Shown here piece by piece: positions 43,508-55,653 of a stretch of DNA of 64,000 bases (positions within the stretch are counted from its first letter, which is position 1; each line of letters opens with the position of its first letter). The notes under the pieces are model-generated. The model did not search any database, had not been told where the DNA came from, and worked only from the letters and a program-made list of their open reading frames with translations. The position numbers and the translations under genes are program-made. The DNA comes from Calonectria ilicicola (lineage: Eukaryota > Ascomycota > Sordariomycetes > Hypocreales > Nectriaceae). The stretch lies in NCBI GenBank assembly GCA_020809705.1, contig CP085836.1, forward strand, positions 372,001-436,000, written 5' to 3'.

Positions 43508-44015
43508 ATACCCAGGCGGATTTATTGAGGGTTCAGGGCCACAACGAAACTCAATGTTGAAATTTATTCAAAAGCATGCGGACAGGGTATGCTTTAGCTA
43601 CCCTCCCCCCCACATCCTTCTTGCTATCCACTCACGCCTGCAATACATACACTAATATTAGAAGGGTTAGGCGACTAATACAGGCTACGAGCCCTACATG
43701 CTATTTGTTGTCTCCAACATGGGTCCAAAATGGGCGTCCTAGCCAGACGGCTGAAATGCTCCTTGAACACGACGCGCGGTTTTCACCAGCTGGCCAACCC
43801 CACCTAATTGGGGAACCCACTACATCCTACACCCCTTGTGATCATGCCAACACAATGAATCAGTGACAACAACCCCGTCGTTCACCCCGTGGGTAAAGTA
43901 ATTGGTGACGGGGCGCTAGCCTCATATTATTCGGTCTAGGAGGACCGGATGCTCCCTCAAGTCATTCCTGGTTGGATCAAACGTCATAGAAGTTACCGCT
44001 TATCGAGGCCAATGA

Positions 44016-44453
44016 GTGTGCAATTCGTTGGGGTCAAAGACTTTGCCAATGCATCATCGGGTAACAAATGCTAGCCCTGCTTTCCTTGAAGATGGAATTG
44101 TATCTTTTCTACTTCGTTCGGACCTTGACTGCTGGCCAAGCCACAGGGGAAAGCACTGTCACCCGCCCATCATGCTACAAAGAAGCATTGCCGACTACGG
44201 CAGCACCACGAGCTTACCACTACAATTCAACCCGTCCGAGCCCACCGATTATTATATGCCTTTCAACCTCCCCTGCTCCGAGGCAGACAAGGACAATAAA
44301 AAGCGCTATCGTCCGCGCACGTCTCAATACTTCCACCTTGGCGTTTTAAAGCTCAAGGAACCGACTTCGTGTGACACTACCCTTAAGGGTATCCTGAAGC
44401 AGCTCTACACCACCACCGAGGCCAGGGAATTTTGCCCGAGAGCGTTGCATTAG
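44016..44453 (+). CDS. Possible hypothetical protein or remnant (145 aa)
   Basis: A frame of 145 codons with protein-like C-terminal sequence (for example RTSQYFHLGVLKLKEPTSCD, TTLKGILKQLYTTTE). It has no recognised motif and overlaps chance frames on the other strand. It could be a fragment of an older gene. Confidence 0.3.
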   Translation: MCNSLGSKTLPMHHRVTNASPAFLEDGIVSFLLRSDLDCWPSHRGKHCHPPIMLQRSIADYGSTTSLPLQFNPSEPTDYYMPFNLPCSEADKDNKKRYRPRTSQYFHLGVLKLKEPTSCDTTLKGILKQLYTTTEAREFCPRALH

Positions 44454-44962
44454 TCAAGAGAGCTGGAGAGGCTTTGTACCCGTGCACATATGTACTCGGC
44501 CCCGTACATCGGTGCGCCATGTTACACGATATTCTGGGCTGCCTCAGCTTGAATCTGCTGTCAAACGCATTCGCTGTCGTGGATGACTTCAATTTTGTGG
44601 TTAACATAGATTCATATTGGTCAATCTGGCTCCCCATACACCGGGATGAATTATCTGACGCCTGTTTGTGCGCGTGTGCAAAAGGGCAAGAAAAAGTAGA
44701 TACACTGTGAAGCATATGATGCCCCGCCTGATTGCCAACTCACTTTATCCTGCCGCGCTGCGGGAGGAAGACTACATATTATCTAGTCTCAAAGGGTCAA
44801 CGGAATCTTCCCAAAAACTTTCATTTCTCTTAAAAGGTCTCGATCCTAGCTACCAAAATAAAGTCCTCCTTACCCAGACCAGCTCCATTTCCAACCATCA
44901 GCGCGTATTATGATTTTCATCGAGTTACTATTTTTCAATCCCCATTTTACGCATTCCGCAAT

Positions 44963-46684
44963 TTAAGGTAACCACTCAGACAAATCCAAATGGGCAACAG
45001 CTCTCTCCCAAGAGAATAAAATATCTCTTGTCTCCCAATTATTCTTAAGTTGCTGCTGGCTGTCTGCAGTGTCTATAGTGCCCTGCTGCTTTTTCTTCTT
45101 CTTCCTACGTGACTCTTCAACCCAATTTTCGGTAGCTTCAATAGCCCCTTCAGGGCTGCGCTTGTACTTGAGGAGGAGGCCTTGAATCTCTGCGGGACTG
45201 AATTCATGTTCAGGAACTTTTGTAGCGAACTTGTATGAAAGGCTGTTGATTAGTTCCATGCCCTCACATCCAGCCTCTGCAGTCTTCTTGGTTTCCCCAA
45301 CCGTGGAGCTACCTCCCTTAGGTGCTGTATCATCGGATTCAAGGGTGCTCTTAGCAACATATATTGATCGGAACATTGAAGCAGCCATTTCTACATCGGC
45401 TAGAGTGAAGTCAATAATCTTGTCAATGCGACCAGGTCGTATGAGAGCTTCGTCGAGCCGCTGGAGATAGTTTGTGGTCATCATAAGAATACGACCTTCT
45501 TGCGATGCAACACCATCCAACATGTTGAGCAGCTCGGAGAGTGAAACTCTAAAAAGAGTAGTATTGGGGGCTGTCGCCCCAGTAGCCAACCTCCAGGAGG
45601 TAACTGTAGGTGTCTGTTCACCATCATTGCCGTTACGAGAATGTGCAACATCAGCACTATCAATATCCTCAAAGAGAACAATGCAGGACGGAGGAAGTAA
45701 AGAAAACAGATGACGGAGATTCTGGGAATTTGCCATAGGGGAACTGAGATCAGCAATGTAAATGGGCAACTGGAAGTGGCCGGCCAAAGCCAAACAGAGC
45801 GAACTCTTTCCGGTCCCAGGGGGACCATTTAAAATGTAGCCGCGGTTGTATGGGATCCCACGCTCGGAGCACCAAATGTGAGCGTTATCTTCAAAGAACT
45901 CAGAAAAGTCTTCCACAATATCCCTCTTGACCTCACTATTGAGGAAAACAGTTGAAAGGGGGCGGTGAGGGCGGGACCGGATGTGCTTCCGGTGTGAATC
46001 ACCACCGTTTAGGTCAAAAGTGCCCTGGTAGATTTGCGTCTTTCCCTCGTTCTTCTTTCTATGCTCTTCGCGGGCTTGGACTAAGAGATCATCCATATGC
46101 TTGTTGTGCGACTCTGCAGAGCTGAAGCAAAAGCATGTAAGGCAAATACGTTCCTCATAAGGAGGTTTGTCGCTTCTTGTATATCGCACAAACCGCATCA
46201 AGTTGCCATTCAGCCGCAAATAGAACGAGCAGGGGGCGGGAGTATAGTGAAGAGGCTTTTTGCCAGCAGCGAAGCTGTCATCTTCGTCGTCGCTTCCCCC
46301 TTGGAAGGACCAGAAATGGGAGCAAAGGTTGCTGCTAACAATCAAGGAGCGGCATTTTTTAGTGGAAGGCTGCACCTCGATCAAAGCTAGAATATCCGCG
46401 TAGATCGGGTTCATAGACTTGGCAGTAACACCACGCCCGGCATACTCAGAAAAGAAGTCTTCACAGCGGTGCCATACTCTGTCATGGAAAAAGATGACAC
46501 AATATATCATCAGACAAGGGAACACGAGCAACCTAAAAGCTTCAAGGTCGTGGCTAGCAAGTCCTTGGAGATATGAGAAAATGCCAGAAACCTGTGGTAT
46601 GAACAAATCAAAAGGCGAAAATAGAGGTGATTGAGGCACAAAAGGAGTGTTGCCAATGTTGCCAGACAAATTGGAAGTATCCAT
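44963..46684 (-). CDS. BCS1-type AAA ATPase (573 aa)
   Basis: An intron-free frame from ATG 46684 (MDTSNLSGNI). The N-terminus has a hydrophobic segment (AFRLLVFPCLMIYCVIFF, residues ~50-68), then a BCS1 N-terminal-type region. The AAA core has Walker A GPPGTGKS at residues 287-294, Walker B IVLFEDID near 335-342, and the second region of homology MTTNYLQRLDEALIRPGRID, with sensor-1 Asn and Arg fingers present. All ATPase residues look intact. True Bcs1 threads the Rieske protein through the mitochondrial inner membrane; filamentous fungi carry many paralogues of unknown role, and the Lys-rich tail (RRKKKKK) and Asp/Ser insertions suggest this is one of those. No AAA partner gene is adjacent. 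Confidence 0.85.
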   Translation of the reverse strand: MDTSNLSGNIGNTPFVPQSPLFSPFDLFIPQVSGIFSYLQGLASHDLEAFRLLVFPCLMIYCVIFFHDRVWHRCEDFFSEYAGRGVTAKSMNPIYADILALIEVQPSTKKCRSLIVSSNLCSHFWSFQGGSDDEDDSFAAGKKPLHYTPAPCSFYLRLNGNLMRFVRYTRSDKPPYEERICLTCFCFSSAESHNKHMDDLLVQAREEHRKKNEGKTQIYQGTFDLNGGDSHRKHIRSRPHRPLSTVFLNSEVKRDIVEDFSEFFEDNAHIWCSERGIPYNRGYILNGPPGTGKSSLCLALAGHFQLPIYIADLSSPMANSQNLRHLFSLLPPSCIVLFEDIDSADVAHSRNGNDGEQTPTVTSWRLATGATAPNTTLFRVSLSELLNMLDGVASQEGRILMMTTNYLQRLDEALIRPGRIDKIIDFTLADVEMAASMFRSIYVAKSTLESDDTAPKGGSSTVGETKKTAEAGCEGMELINSLSYKFATKVPEHEFSPAEIQGLLLKYKRSPEGAIEATENWVEESRRKKKKKQQGTIDTADSQQQLKNNWETRDILFSWERAVAHLDLSEWLP

Positions 46685-49244
46685 GTCGACTTATGTGTGG
46701 TTCAGAGAAGGTATTTAGGTGATACCGTGCACTGTGAGTCGGGACCTGTAAGAAGAGTTCAAGGGGAGATGTGTCTTTTAGCTATAAAGAAATTTCGGAC
46801 TGCAAACTGTGGACAACAAGTGTGGGAACAAAGACCTTGCGCGGCGGCAGGAGGAGCCGTCCTCAGTATTTTATGCAACGTCGGTGAAGTGCATACATGC
46901 ACACCCCTGCACATCCCGGTAACATAAGCACCCTGTAAAACTGGCATTCGGTTAGTCTACTTTCTTCGGCAACGCTTTTTTCATCCAACTGAGAGACAGT
47001 GAGGCAATCCGCTTACCTCCTCCTAGTCGCATGGTTCGCATCTGGAGGGGCGTGAGGGATGGAGGCGTAGCCTGCCACAACAATTCAGCCACGTTGCATT
47101 CCGCTACGATGACAAGATAGGAAATATGACAGAACCACTCTCCCTCAAATCCACAGCATGGCTTACAAATATACTAAGCTGTCACATCATCATCCACATC
47201 TGAGTCACACCAGTGCATCTGTCCTGGTGACCCGGGTCATTCGTGCCCATTATGGCTTCCTCATGAGTAAGCCTATTGTAGGCAGCCACACCCTTCAAGA
47301 GCCGACGCTCTTTTTTATTTCTTGACTGCAAGAGACCTCGGGGGGACATCTTGGTGTGGCCTTCCAGCAAAACCACTGTAGGGTAGTCTACATGGGACAT
47401 TACGAAGCGCCGAAGCACCCACCATTCATTCTCATGAAGCCAGGGGCTAGTGCGCCCTCTGCATGCCCTATGAATGTAGGCCCGGGGAGGGGTCCATCGA
47501 GACTTTAATAGGGGTGCATAAAAGTAGCCCACGACTGTCAATCCGCTACCTCATCTCCGTACATGAGGCTACCGCAGGTTGGTCTGCTCTTCAACCTCCA
47601 GGGATCCGTTCAGCCATCGCTCGAATCACGATTCTTGAATATCTCTTGTTACTTGGTGTGGCGATAGACAGCACGGCGACCATAGTGCCACGGTGTTGGA
47701 TGAACAATGAGGGGGACTCTGTGGCTACATAAATTTTTTCTCTTTCCGTCAATTATTTACGTCCAATCCAGATAGATAGGTGTGGATCATGTACGTATTC
47801 TAGTTTTGACACCGAGGCCCAAGAGAAAGCCTCATCGCCGCGATACCGGGTGCATGTGGATTTGGTGGCACAAGCGCCGTGAGCATGTCACCGCGTCAGG
47901 TGCATCATTGCCAAGTAACTCACCGGGTCACTTACATGGATGTAGCAGCAATTATTCCTTGCAGGACAAAGAATTGAACAATCTGATGCATGTCTGGCCA
48001 GATATTATTACGAGCTATACCTCGCTTGGAAGCAGGTGCAGGTGGCTGAGAACACAAATGGTTCCGTTGTGGACCCGGAGAAGACTAAAACTGGCCGTTC
48101 ACTCGCTTCTGCCGGCAAGCTCTCCCCGTTCTTTCCCAATACTGGGTTGTCTCCATTATCCTCTCGATAATCTGACACCCCTGAACTTGCATGAAAACGT
48201 AGACCTAGCCGGCCAGTCGATCGGCCATTTGTGTGTCTTGGGGACATTATGGCAACGAAGAGATGGACCGACCAACGGAGGGAGGTCTGGCCTAACAGAC
48301 AGGAAATGAACAGTGTAGTGTCGGGAAAAGAAAACACAGACAACTCACAAAAATGCGCCTGGTCCCAAATAAGACGACCGGCTATTCTGGCTTCACATGG
48401 TATTTGCAAAACTCATTGTTTCAACAGTGCACGAGAATGCTACCATTGCTCTTGAAAGCTTGATGGAGACAACATCAGTCCAACTCCACACCCACTTAGT
48501 TGAGTGGCCGCAGCAGTATTCTCTTCATGGTTTAACATCGGCGGCAAAATTGGGAAACAAGGCAAACATGTCCTCATGCAGGTGGCTGCCTACTGTTCCA
48601 GTGATGCGACAGGAACTAGGCCAGATAAGGCGGCCATGAGATTGCACACAGTGCGCGCGTAAATTTCGGTTGGCAGACCTTTCGGGCGAAACGGTGAAAG
48701 GGGAAAAGAGGAATTTTGAGGCTCTTAGTCTTGCGTATTAAACAGGTGACCTGTTGTCACCCACAACATGCCGGGGAGGTTCTTTTCTATCCAAATCTGG
48801 CGGCTGTGGCTGTCATTTGTGGTCCAGCGAACGTCAGGGTAGCCACGCGGGTAGTGGTACAAAACGAGTCACTTGAAAGCCTCAAGTCATTCGATATAAA
48901 CTTACGTCCCCAACAACCGCCGCAATTCGTTCTATCTCCCCATTGGATTTTCAGCCAGGGCATTTTACTGCCGATATTCCTATTTTGTCATGAATGAAGC
49001 TATAGCCTAGTAGGCTTAACGATACGTCGTCGTACGTCTTCTCCTGCCTCAGTCTCCTAGTCCTCTAAACTTCAAGTTCCTAATTCTATATCTTTCCCAG
49101 ATTGTTCTCACCGCTATCTCACCTGGCCCTATGTTGATCATTCTTCAATAATGTCTACATCAGATCTAGCTCAAATACCTGGCAGATCGGATCGATTTAT
49201 TTGAGCTGCTGTCCCATTATCCCTGAGCCATCACATTCTATGGA
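46685..49244. other. Intergenic; weak open frames only
   Basis: Frames at 47182-47541 (-), 47782-48309 (+) and 48008-48409 (-) have no motif. The first has a protein-like stretch (MSHVDYPTVVLLEGHTK, then KKERRLLKGVAAYNRLTHEE) and might be a decayed exon, but I cannot support it as a gene. Confidence 0.3.
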
Positions 49245-51588
49245 ATGGTTGAGTCGAAAAAGAATTTTCGTGTCACCCCCCCTACTCAAGCCGCTGCAGG
49301 CACCACTAAAAGCGGTTCCGAGACTCCCCAACCACCGCTTCCCACTCCTTGGTGTGGAGATGCCTTCCCGATGATAGGTATCCCTATCATCGATCAGGTG
49401 AAAGAGCCACCGACCGGCAACGAAAACCATGGTCGAAATTCACAGGATTTGTTAAACACGGCGGTGGGGCCAATCCATGGGGTGAATGGCAGCATTGAGA
49501 CTGGAACTGATCGCGAGGCGAATGTTCTTGCACCCACTATGAACCAGCTATGCCGTAAAATAAGCGCCCAGGTGCCTCCTTCAGTCAGATCTAGAACTAG
49601 ACCCACAAACTAACACGGCATAGACAAAACGTAAGCACGTCGAGAATAACGAGTTGGAGAAGGAGAAGGAAAAACGCGCCGCCCGAGGAAAAGGAGCCTG
49701 GAAGCGCCCCAGGCTCGGCCACCGATGGCAGAAGCACGATGAAGCTCAAGATGTCACTGATCCAACCCCCGGAAATGTATACCTAGCGTACTGTGAGAGA
49801 ACAGAAGACTACTCTGCCGTTATGCTCTTGCCTTACAAGGACCTTGAACAAGGAATCACGGGTTGGTTAGAATCTCTGGGCCTCAAAGACAGTTTTCCCG
49901 AGCTGTATGAGTATGATGGCCTATCATATGATGAATCTGATGGCAGCTCTATCTCAAAGCGTAAATTTCCTGTCATGTATTTTGACGAAAAGAAATCCGT
50001 GCAGAAGAGCAGCGTTGGATGGGTGGCAGCCGAATGCCTCAAGATATTTAATGTGGAGTCCGCCAGCAGCTCCATAAGAGGCCACACCTCAGCTCGAGAA
50101 TTCCTCAGAAAAAAGGCGAAAAATGATGAGGGACCTTTATCCAACGAGATTGAAGCAGCCTCCACTCTTGTGACTACAGGTATGTGCCATTCTCACAAGG
50201 CATATTCGCTCCGTGATCATCTACTCATAGCTATAGTTGCTCAAGAGAAATGGCCCCGCTCCAATCCAAGCTTCACTAATGAAAATGCTGCAAACGAGTC
50301 AATGAGAGATTTGAATGCTCTGGATCTGCAGAATCCAGCTACGGATTTGAGCCGGAGCGAGGTCAGTGACCTTTTCTCTTCCAATACCGAACAGCAGAAA
50401 CTTGTCCACAACTTGGCCATTTCGAACGCCTGCAACTCCGAAATTCCCTATCGCAACCTCGGCGACAATCCCGCGGGGGATGTGCTGAGAGATGAGGTTC
50501 CAGTTATCGACCTAACACGATCGTCAAATAACAAATTTTGCACGCCTCCAATCTCCCAAAAATCTCCGTCTTCGTTTGAGAGGGTGATTTCTGGTCTGAT
50601 CTCAGCTCAAATTCCGGTGGAAGTTCTACCAGCCAAAATAAACGAGTGTTTTTTGATCCCTCGAAATTCTCATTTAGTAAAGCCGGAGGACGCCCTTTCG
50701 CGAGACCCAAGCGACGACGGAGCATTCGATACGGGCATGGTGGAGGCATCACCTCCAGAACAACCTCTGAGCGGCAGTCTTGGGCCAATCCCAGAAGCGT
50801 TCGGCCCAAACCTGCCTCATCCTCAATCTGAGTCACACAAAATACATTTCCCGACTAGGGATACTTCAAGCTCGGAGCGCGAACCCATTGATCCGAATGG
50901 TGTGTCGTCATCAACTGTGTTCTCGTTAACAGCTCTTGTGGCCGGAACAATATTTACAACTATGAAGGGGAAAAGACATTGTGGTAGTAATGGTGGGGCC
51001 TATAAAACATCCAACGATATTCATATTACGAGAGGTAAATTGCGACTCTCTGATCTGAACATCGCCACGAGACCACTGGAAGTTCCGATCCCTGAGAGCT
51101 ATCCCACTCGCCAAGGGCATCCTGTACCAACTTTGTCAAATAAGACCGACTCACCTTTCTTCCCAGCCACGGAAGCTACTCTCTCTGACAAAGGCGATTT
51201 TCCCACTGCTTCCACCGAGCCCAAGGCACCTCACGAATACATTCACGGGCAAAGGGGATCAACACAACCACTACGCGAGCCTCAGATCCAACCATCAGCT
51301 TCCAATAGCCAACTTATAAAGATTCCAGCCATCAATTTCATCACAAGCATTTCTATACGACATGAACCTGACGCGATCCAGTCAGGACCAACTCCTCGTT
51401 TATCAACGCTCTCTCCGAGTTCTACATTACCCCAGGGGCCATGCCAAGCCTGCATTACGACAAGTCCTTTCCTTCAACACGGCGAATGCATAGGCCATTC
51501 CCCACTAGCAATAGCTTTACCAAAACATGACCCTCTCGGTCCGGAGTATCCCGCAAAGCGTCTTCCACCTGTATCTACAGACTGGTAG
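49245..51588 (+). CDS. Large disordered protein with a SUMO-interaction-like motif (763 aa)
   Basis: Exons 49245-49571 and 49624-51588 join in phase 0 across a 52-base intron with a perfect CTAAC branch site and TAG acceptor. Start MVESKKNFRV. After the splice comes a very basic, nuclear-localisation-like stretch (TKRKHVENNELEKEKEKRAA). Residues ~150-290 look partly folded (VYLAYCERTEDYSAVMLLPY, GWLESLGLKDSFPELYEYDG). The rest is long, polar and Ser/Pro-rich. VIDLT at residues 403-407, preceded by Pro-Val, fits the core of a SUMO-interacting motif like that of the SNF2 protein at 11194. No catalytic domain is recognised. The nuclear role is inference. Confidence 0.65.
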
Positions 51589-52388
51589 CTTGATACGACC
51601 TCTCCTATCAACTTTAATTCATTGCTGGCATCTACAATCATAGTGTAGTTTCGGATAATTTACCGGTCCATTCCCATAAGGCTCTGGTCCCATTTGGTGG
51701 TTTTCGCCAACCCAATTTGCATGAAACGAGAATTTGCCTGTCTAAAACCTCATTGTTAAACATCCGCGAAGGCTTCAAGACATTCAGCAGCATCGTCGCA
51801 TATCTCTTATACCATTGTTTGAGTATGACGTCTGACCTACCAGCAGACTTTAAGCCGTCGGATCACACCGTCAAATCACCTGACGCCCAATTCTGTTTGA
51901 TTGGGGTTGGTTGGGGATGCAGGTTCACGGTGTAGGTTAAGGGCCAAATCGTTTGATGCCGAGACGGGTTAAAACTATCAGAAGGGACACAATAACATGA
52001 GGCGTGTCCCACGACTCATTTGGTATTACTCCATGACCTTGGCCCGCAAATTGTGGGTAATAGGCGTCCCGAGTGGTGTGAAGCGTTTCATAGCCTGACT
52101 CGATCGGCTCTTTGTCTCGATCGAGGTCCTGTTCCATAGCTTCGACGTATCTGGGTCCGGGTGACGGCTTCGCTACATTTAGTTAGGCTTACTAGACATC
52201 GCCTAAAAATATTCGTACGGTTGTGTGGGGGTTTGATTGACGATGCCATGCCATGCAATGCGCACCATTTGTACATATACGACTAAGCTCCCCTCGATGA
52301 AGTACCATTTTATTTTCTCCTATCTTCTAAGTTCATATTTGCTGCACGTGCCACCTTTGTATTTTTTCGTTTTTTTAATAAATCCAAC
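51589..52388. other. Intergenic, no supported gene
   Basis: Short frames only. The right end is T-rich and leads into the gene at 52389. Confidence 0.4.
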
Positions 52389-52804
52389 ATGTTTGCAAAA
52401 ACAGACCCGCTGCCTCTAGGCGATGAAGCCAGTCAAAAGAGGATCAAAATTGAGCGATCATTCGAACTTTCAATCGAGGTACAGATATCTAGCTACTTGA
52501 CAGAACATAGCTAACATATTATGAAAAGATCAGCCATACAACTGAGCATGGGCGGGGCCCATATGAAACCGGAAAGATGTCTGCTCAAGAGCCGCCTGAG
52601 GTATCACAATTTGAACAAGACCCCATCCAGGAGACGCACGGGTGCCGAGAGTTCAGCTTGAAACTTTGGTTGGACAAGCTGGTCAGTATTACTGGTCCCA
52701 TTTTATGCTGCTTTGAGTTTGAAGCCAGCGCTGAAGCCGAGGTTGAGCCATTGCTCGAGAAGCAAAAAAGAGGTGACGCACATCAATGGCCGTTGTGCCA
52801 ATGA
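52389..52804 (+). CDS. Small two-exon hypothetical protein (121 aa)
   Basis: Exons 52389-52478 and 52529-52804 join in phase 0 after a 50-base intron (GTACAG, perfect GCTAAC branch, AAG acceptor). Start MFAKTDPLPLGDEASQKRIK. The second exon reads ISHTTEHGRGPYETGKMSAQ, then a Trp-containing LKLWLDKLVSITGPILCCFE, and ends GDAHQWPLCQ. The region of its 3' end resembles a small frame at 60514. The C-terminus could change if a further intron starts at the GTGACG after QKR. Function unknown. Confidence 0.55.
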
Positions 52805-52992
52805 GATTTTCTCAGCTATGAATTTATTGTACTGTACATGGTGGAGGATAGAGATTTATTGAGCAAGACACATCCCGAATACGTTCACATTACTTCGAAA
52901 CACGTATCATCGCTGGGACGTCCAAGCCTCCACCACCAGGTTAATCTTCCCTCACAGCGCATTAGTATAGTAGACTACTCTCAAATACACCA

Positions 52993-53508
52993 ATGCTAGA
53001 CTCTGGACCTTGGAATCAGCGGAACCTTGCAACAGGTCCAAGTCTCGCGTCTAGCCAAAAACATCTGCCTGAGGGAGGCACTCGTCGTCGCCGTCGCACA
53101 AGGCTCACGACAAAGCTATACGATAAAAGGATGACGGCCTGCCAGTCGCCATCAGTGACCTATGGAAGCTACCAAGATGAGTCAACCTTCATTTGGCATG
53201 CAAGCACGAATATCGCATTCCGGGAAACACCTACAATTGGTCATGGGATGCTGGCATGGGACAAAAGATTCGCTCTCTGCAATCCGTACAGGTATTCACC
53301 AGACCAAGCCGGCGTATACAACCCTCTGCCTTTTGAAAGGCGTCCTTCCCTTCAGAGCTCCCCGTCCGCCTCATCCACCGACCTGCAAGACCTCACGTTG
53401 ATCTCGGTTTGCACGCCCTGGCCCTTGATCAATTTTAGGGGGGAGGGGGTGATGACTCAATTAGAACTGCGGGCCAGGCTAAATTCACACAAGTGGCTCA
53501 TGGCGTGA
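52993..53508 (+). CDS. Possible hypothetical protein (171 aa)
   Basis: ATG 52993 opens MLDSGPWNQR, followed by an Arg cluster (GGTRRRRRTRLTTK) and polar sequence, ending LRARLNSHKWLMA. It has no motif. It starts 190 bases after the previous gene and could be a separate gene or a chance frame. Confidence 0.3.
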   Translation: MLDSGPWNQRNLATGPSLASSQKHLPEGGTRRRRRTRLTTKLYDKRMTACQSPSVTYGSYQDESTFIWHASTNIAFRETPTIGHGMLAWDKRFALCNPYRYSPDQAGVYNPLPFERRPSLQSSPSASSTDLQDLTLISVCTPWPLINFRGEGVMTQLELRARLNSHKWLMA

Positions 53509-55011
53509 ACTTGAGAATCAACACTGTGCTGGCGGTTATGTCCTGATGAGAGAAGAGAAATCTGTGTCACCACTGCTAGGAGTGGGCCCGACAGGCCTCA
53601 TTTTCATACCTCGGCCATCCCATCGCCACACCCTCCTTGAGAATGGGGAGACCGGGAACAGATCCATCTATATTACACGGATAGGGTGTCGGTAGTTTGT
53701 CCAAAAAAACGCTGTATTACTACTCTTGGAACAGGCCCCTGTCAGACTCAGGATCCCTGTCTCTCTCTTTTTTATTGGGGGGGGGGGCTTGAGGGCCCGT
53801 GCGAACGCAGCTCTGCAATGCCTGGCACACCACTGCTATGACTACCTTGGTCGTTCCAACATCCGGGAGCCAGATTTTCAAACATGCACTTAACTGTGCC
53901 ACCTACTGGTGATGTCCCGGAAGAAACCATTGTGCATCCTCCGCGTCATCCTTTGCAAATAACGCATGGATGAGTGATGTGACCACTATTGGCAAGGTGG
54001 ATACCAACACGATTAACAAGCCTGCAAGCCCTGTGGATCTTCTTGAGACGGTCCATCCAGCCAATTTTGCGCCTCAGTCCCCCTCCTGGTTCGGCGTTGC
54101 ACTGCAGCGCCTATACACTGCACTACCAGCAAATTATTGTCGCCGCCGACAGCCAACACGACAGCTGACTGACGTGAAGGCAGCGGGGTTGTCCAGGTGG
54201 TGATGATACATACGCAGGTTTGCGGTTCGCTTCCTCGAATCTTGTCATCCTGACACTCGTGTAAGATCTTTTGCGATGTGGATTTATGGGGTAAAGCCAA
54301 CAGCTATGTTCTAAGCGGCATGCTACAGTGGGCGTCGTTGTATTTTACAGATATGCTCGCTGCCGAGTTATGTTATTAGCCCTCATATTAACGGCCACAA
54401 CTTTTAAATCAACGTTCATTTATCTAATGAAAGAGTAGAGGACTAGAGATTGATGTAATACCATGCGCAAACGTGGTTGAACCATGTCAGATTCGTCAGG
54501 TGCCTTGCTAAAGTAAGTCTCCGAGGAGACCTCATTCTTAACCAGAGCTGCAGACCATTGACGCCCCAACAGCAAAACTTCCTCTACTGGCTTGGACTAG
54601 AGGGACGTATTATCATTTGGGAGGAGGAAAGGGTTTCAGTGGAGAACTAGAAGCTTTGCTTATTGACCCTTCTTGTTCGTTGGCCAACACTTGGGGGGGG
54701 GGGTTCTTTGGGAATTATCGTCAGGTATTTCGATTGGCTTTGCACTGAGACAAAAGAAAATAGATTGTGGTTGTATTATGAGAACGAAGCAAGAAGGGGG
54801 AAAAATTATGACAATTTACAAATAGCAACATCAACATGTGCTGGCACCTTTTTTGCCCACATTTTTTGCTCCGTCAACCCTCATGGTGAGAAAAGAAAAT
54901 ATTTCTAAAAGCGATCGGCAGCTACGAGCTGGATAGGAACGGATATGAAAGAAAATACAAGTCATCGGGCCGTATAGAGATTCCGGGTGTCGAAATGCTC
55001 TGCTATGATGA
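53509..55011. other. Intergenic with repeat family D
   Basis: Contains a copy of repeat family D (53672-53757), a G run at about 53777-53789 and another at 54691-54703. Open frames are short and unsupported. Confidence 0.4.
53672..53757 (+). repeat. Dispersed repeat family D, copy 1
   Basis: Core ACACGGATAGGGTG.CGGTAGTTTGTC, then an A-rich stretch and CCCCTGTCAGACTCA. Similar sequence occurs at 59141-59215 (plus strand), 56288-56340 (minus strand), and as a short match near 60425 (minus strand, CGGTAGTTTGTCCAAAAA). Confidence 0.6.
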
Positions 55012-55653
55012 TCACATATCTCTGTCTATATCCGGCTCAAACCATTCGCTCAGTATACCCTAAAATTCGGTCAGCTTAGCGCATATTCCCTTTTTTTTTT
55101 CGCACTCACGAAAACTTGATCAAGATTCTCTTTGTCGAGAGGGCAATGCTGCGAACATAAATTTTCGCCCTCATCGCAAGCCACACAGTTTTGTTTGCAG
55201 TGCTGTTTCACGGCTTCCCAACACACATCGCGATTTTCCAGACATAAAAGGGTACTCAGCACGCACGACAACCCATCCTCGAGAAGATTTGCCAGGTGCT
55301 GCAATGACGCGCAGTGTCCAGGAGACAAACTTTTCAGAATGTCAGACTTGATACGGCCATCTTTGTCGCCATCAACCAAGGGATCTAGAAGTTCCCACGC
55401 AGCTTGATAAGCACAAAGTCTCTGTCTGCGGACAAACTTCGCACTTTTGCCCAAGTCAGTGCACTGGTCAGGAAACTGGCCCACAATGCACTCACAGGTA
55501 TTCACGGTCAGTTTCCAGTATCGGTCCCATGTCCACCCTATAGTCAACTGTCACGCGTGAAAACGCTTTTTCCAAACCGCCCAAGGTTTGTGCCTGTTGC
55601 ATCGGGATAATCAGCATCGCAGGCAACGCCCTGCTTTTTGGTCTTACCTGCAT
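55012..55653 (-). CDS. Three-exon Cys-rich hypothetical protein (163 aa)
   Basis: Exons 55653-55648 (ATGCAG), 55547-55110 and 55059-55012 join in phase 0. Intron 1 is 100 bases (GTAAGA...GACAG); intron 2 is 50 bases (GTGAGT, perfect GCTGAC branch, TTTAG). The joined protein starts MQLTIGWTWDRYWKLTVNTC and ends GILSEWFEPDIDRDM. About thirteen Cys are spread over the middle (NTCEC, GHCAS, SCVLSTLLC, RDVCW, KQHCKQNCVACDEGENLCSQ), suggesting disulfides or metal binding, but no clear signal peptide is seen. An inverted, stop-ridden copy lies at 61430-62250, which supports the gene borders. The upstream frame is open before ATG 55653, so the start is provisional. Function unknown. Confidence 0.6.

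Noticed and set aside
44963..46684. Calling the AAA protein the mitochondrial Bcs1 orthologue
   Set aside because: Fungal BCS1-type paralogues are numerous, and the Lys-rich C-terminal tail and insertions differ from what I expect of true Bcs1.
47182..47541. A 119-codon minus-strand frame
   Set aside because: Partly protein-like but ends in low-quality sequence and has no motif, homologous copy or splice support.
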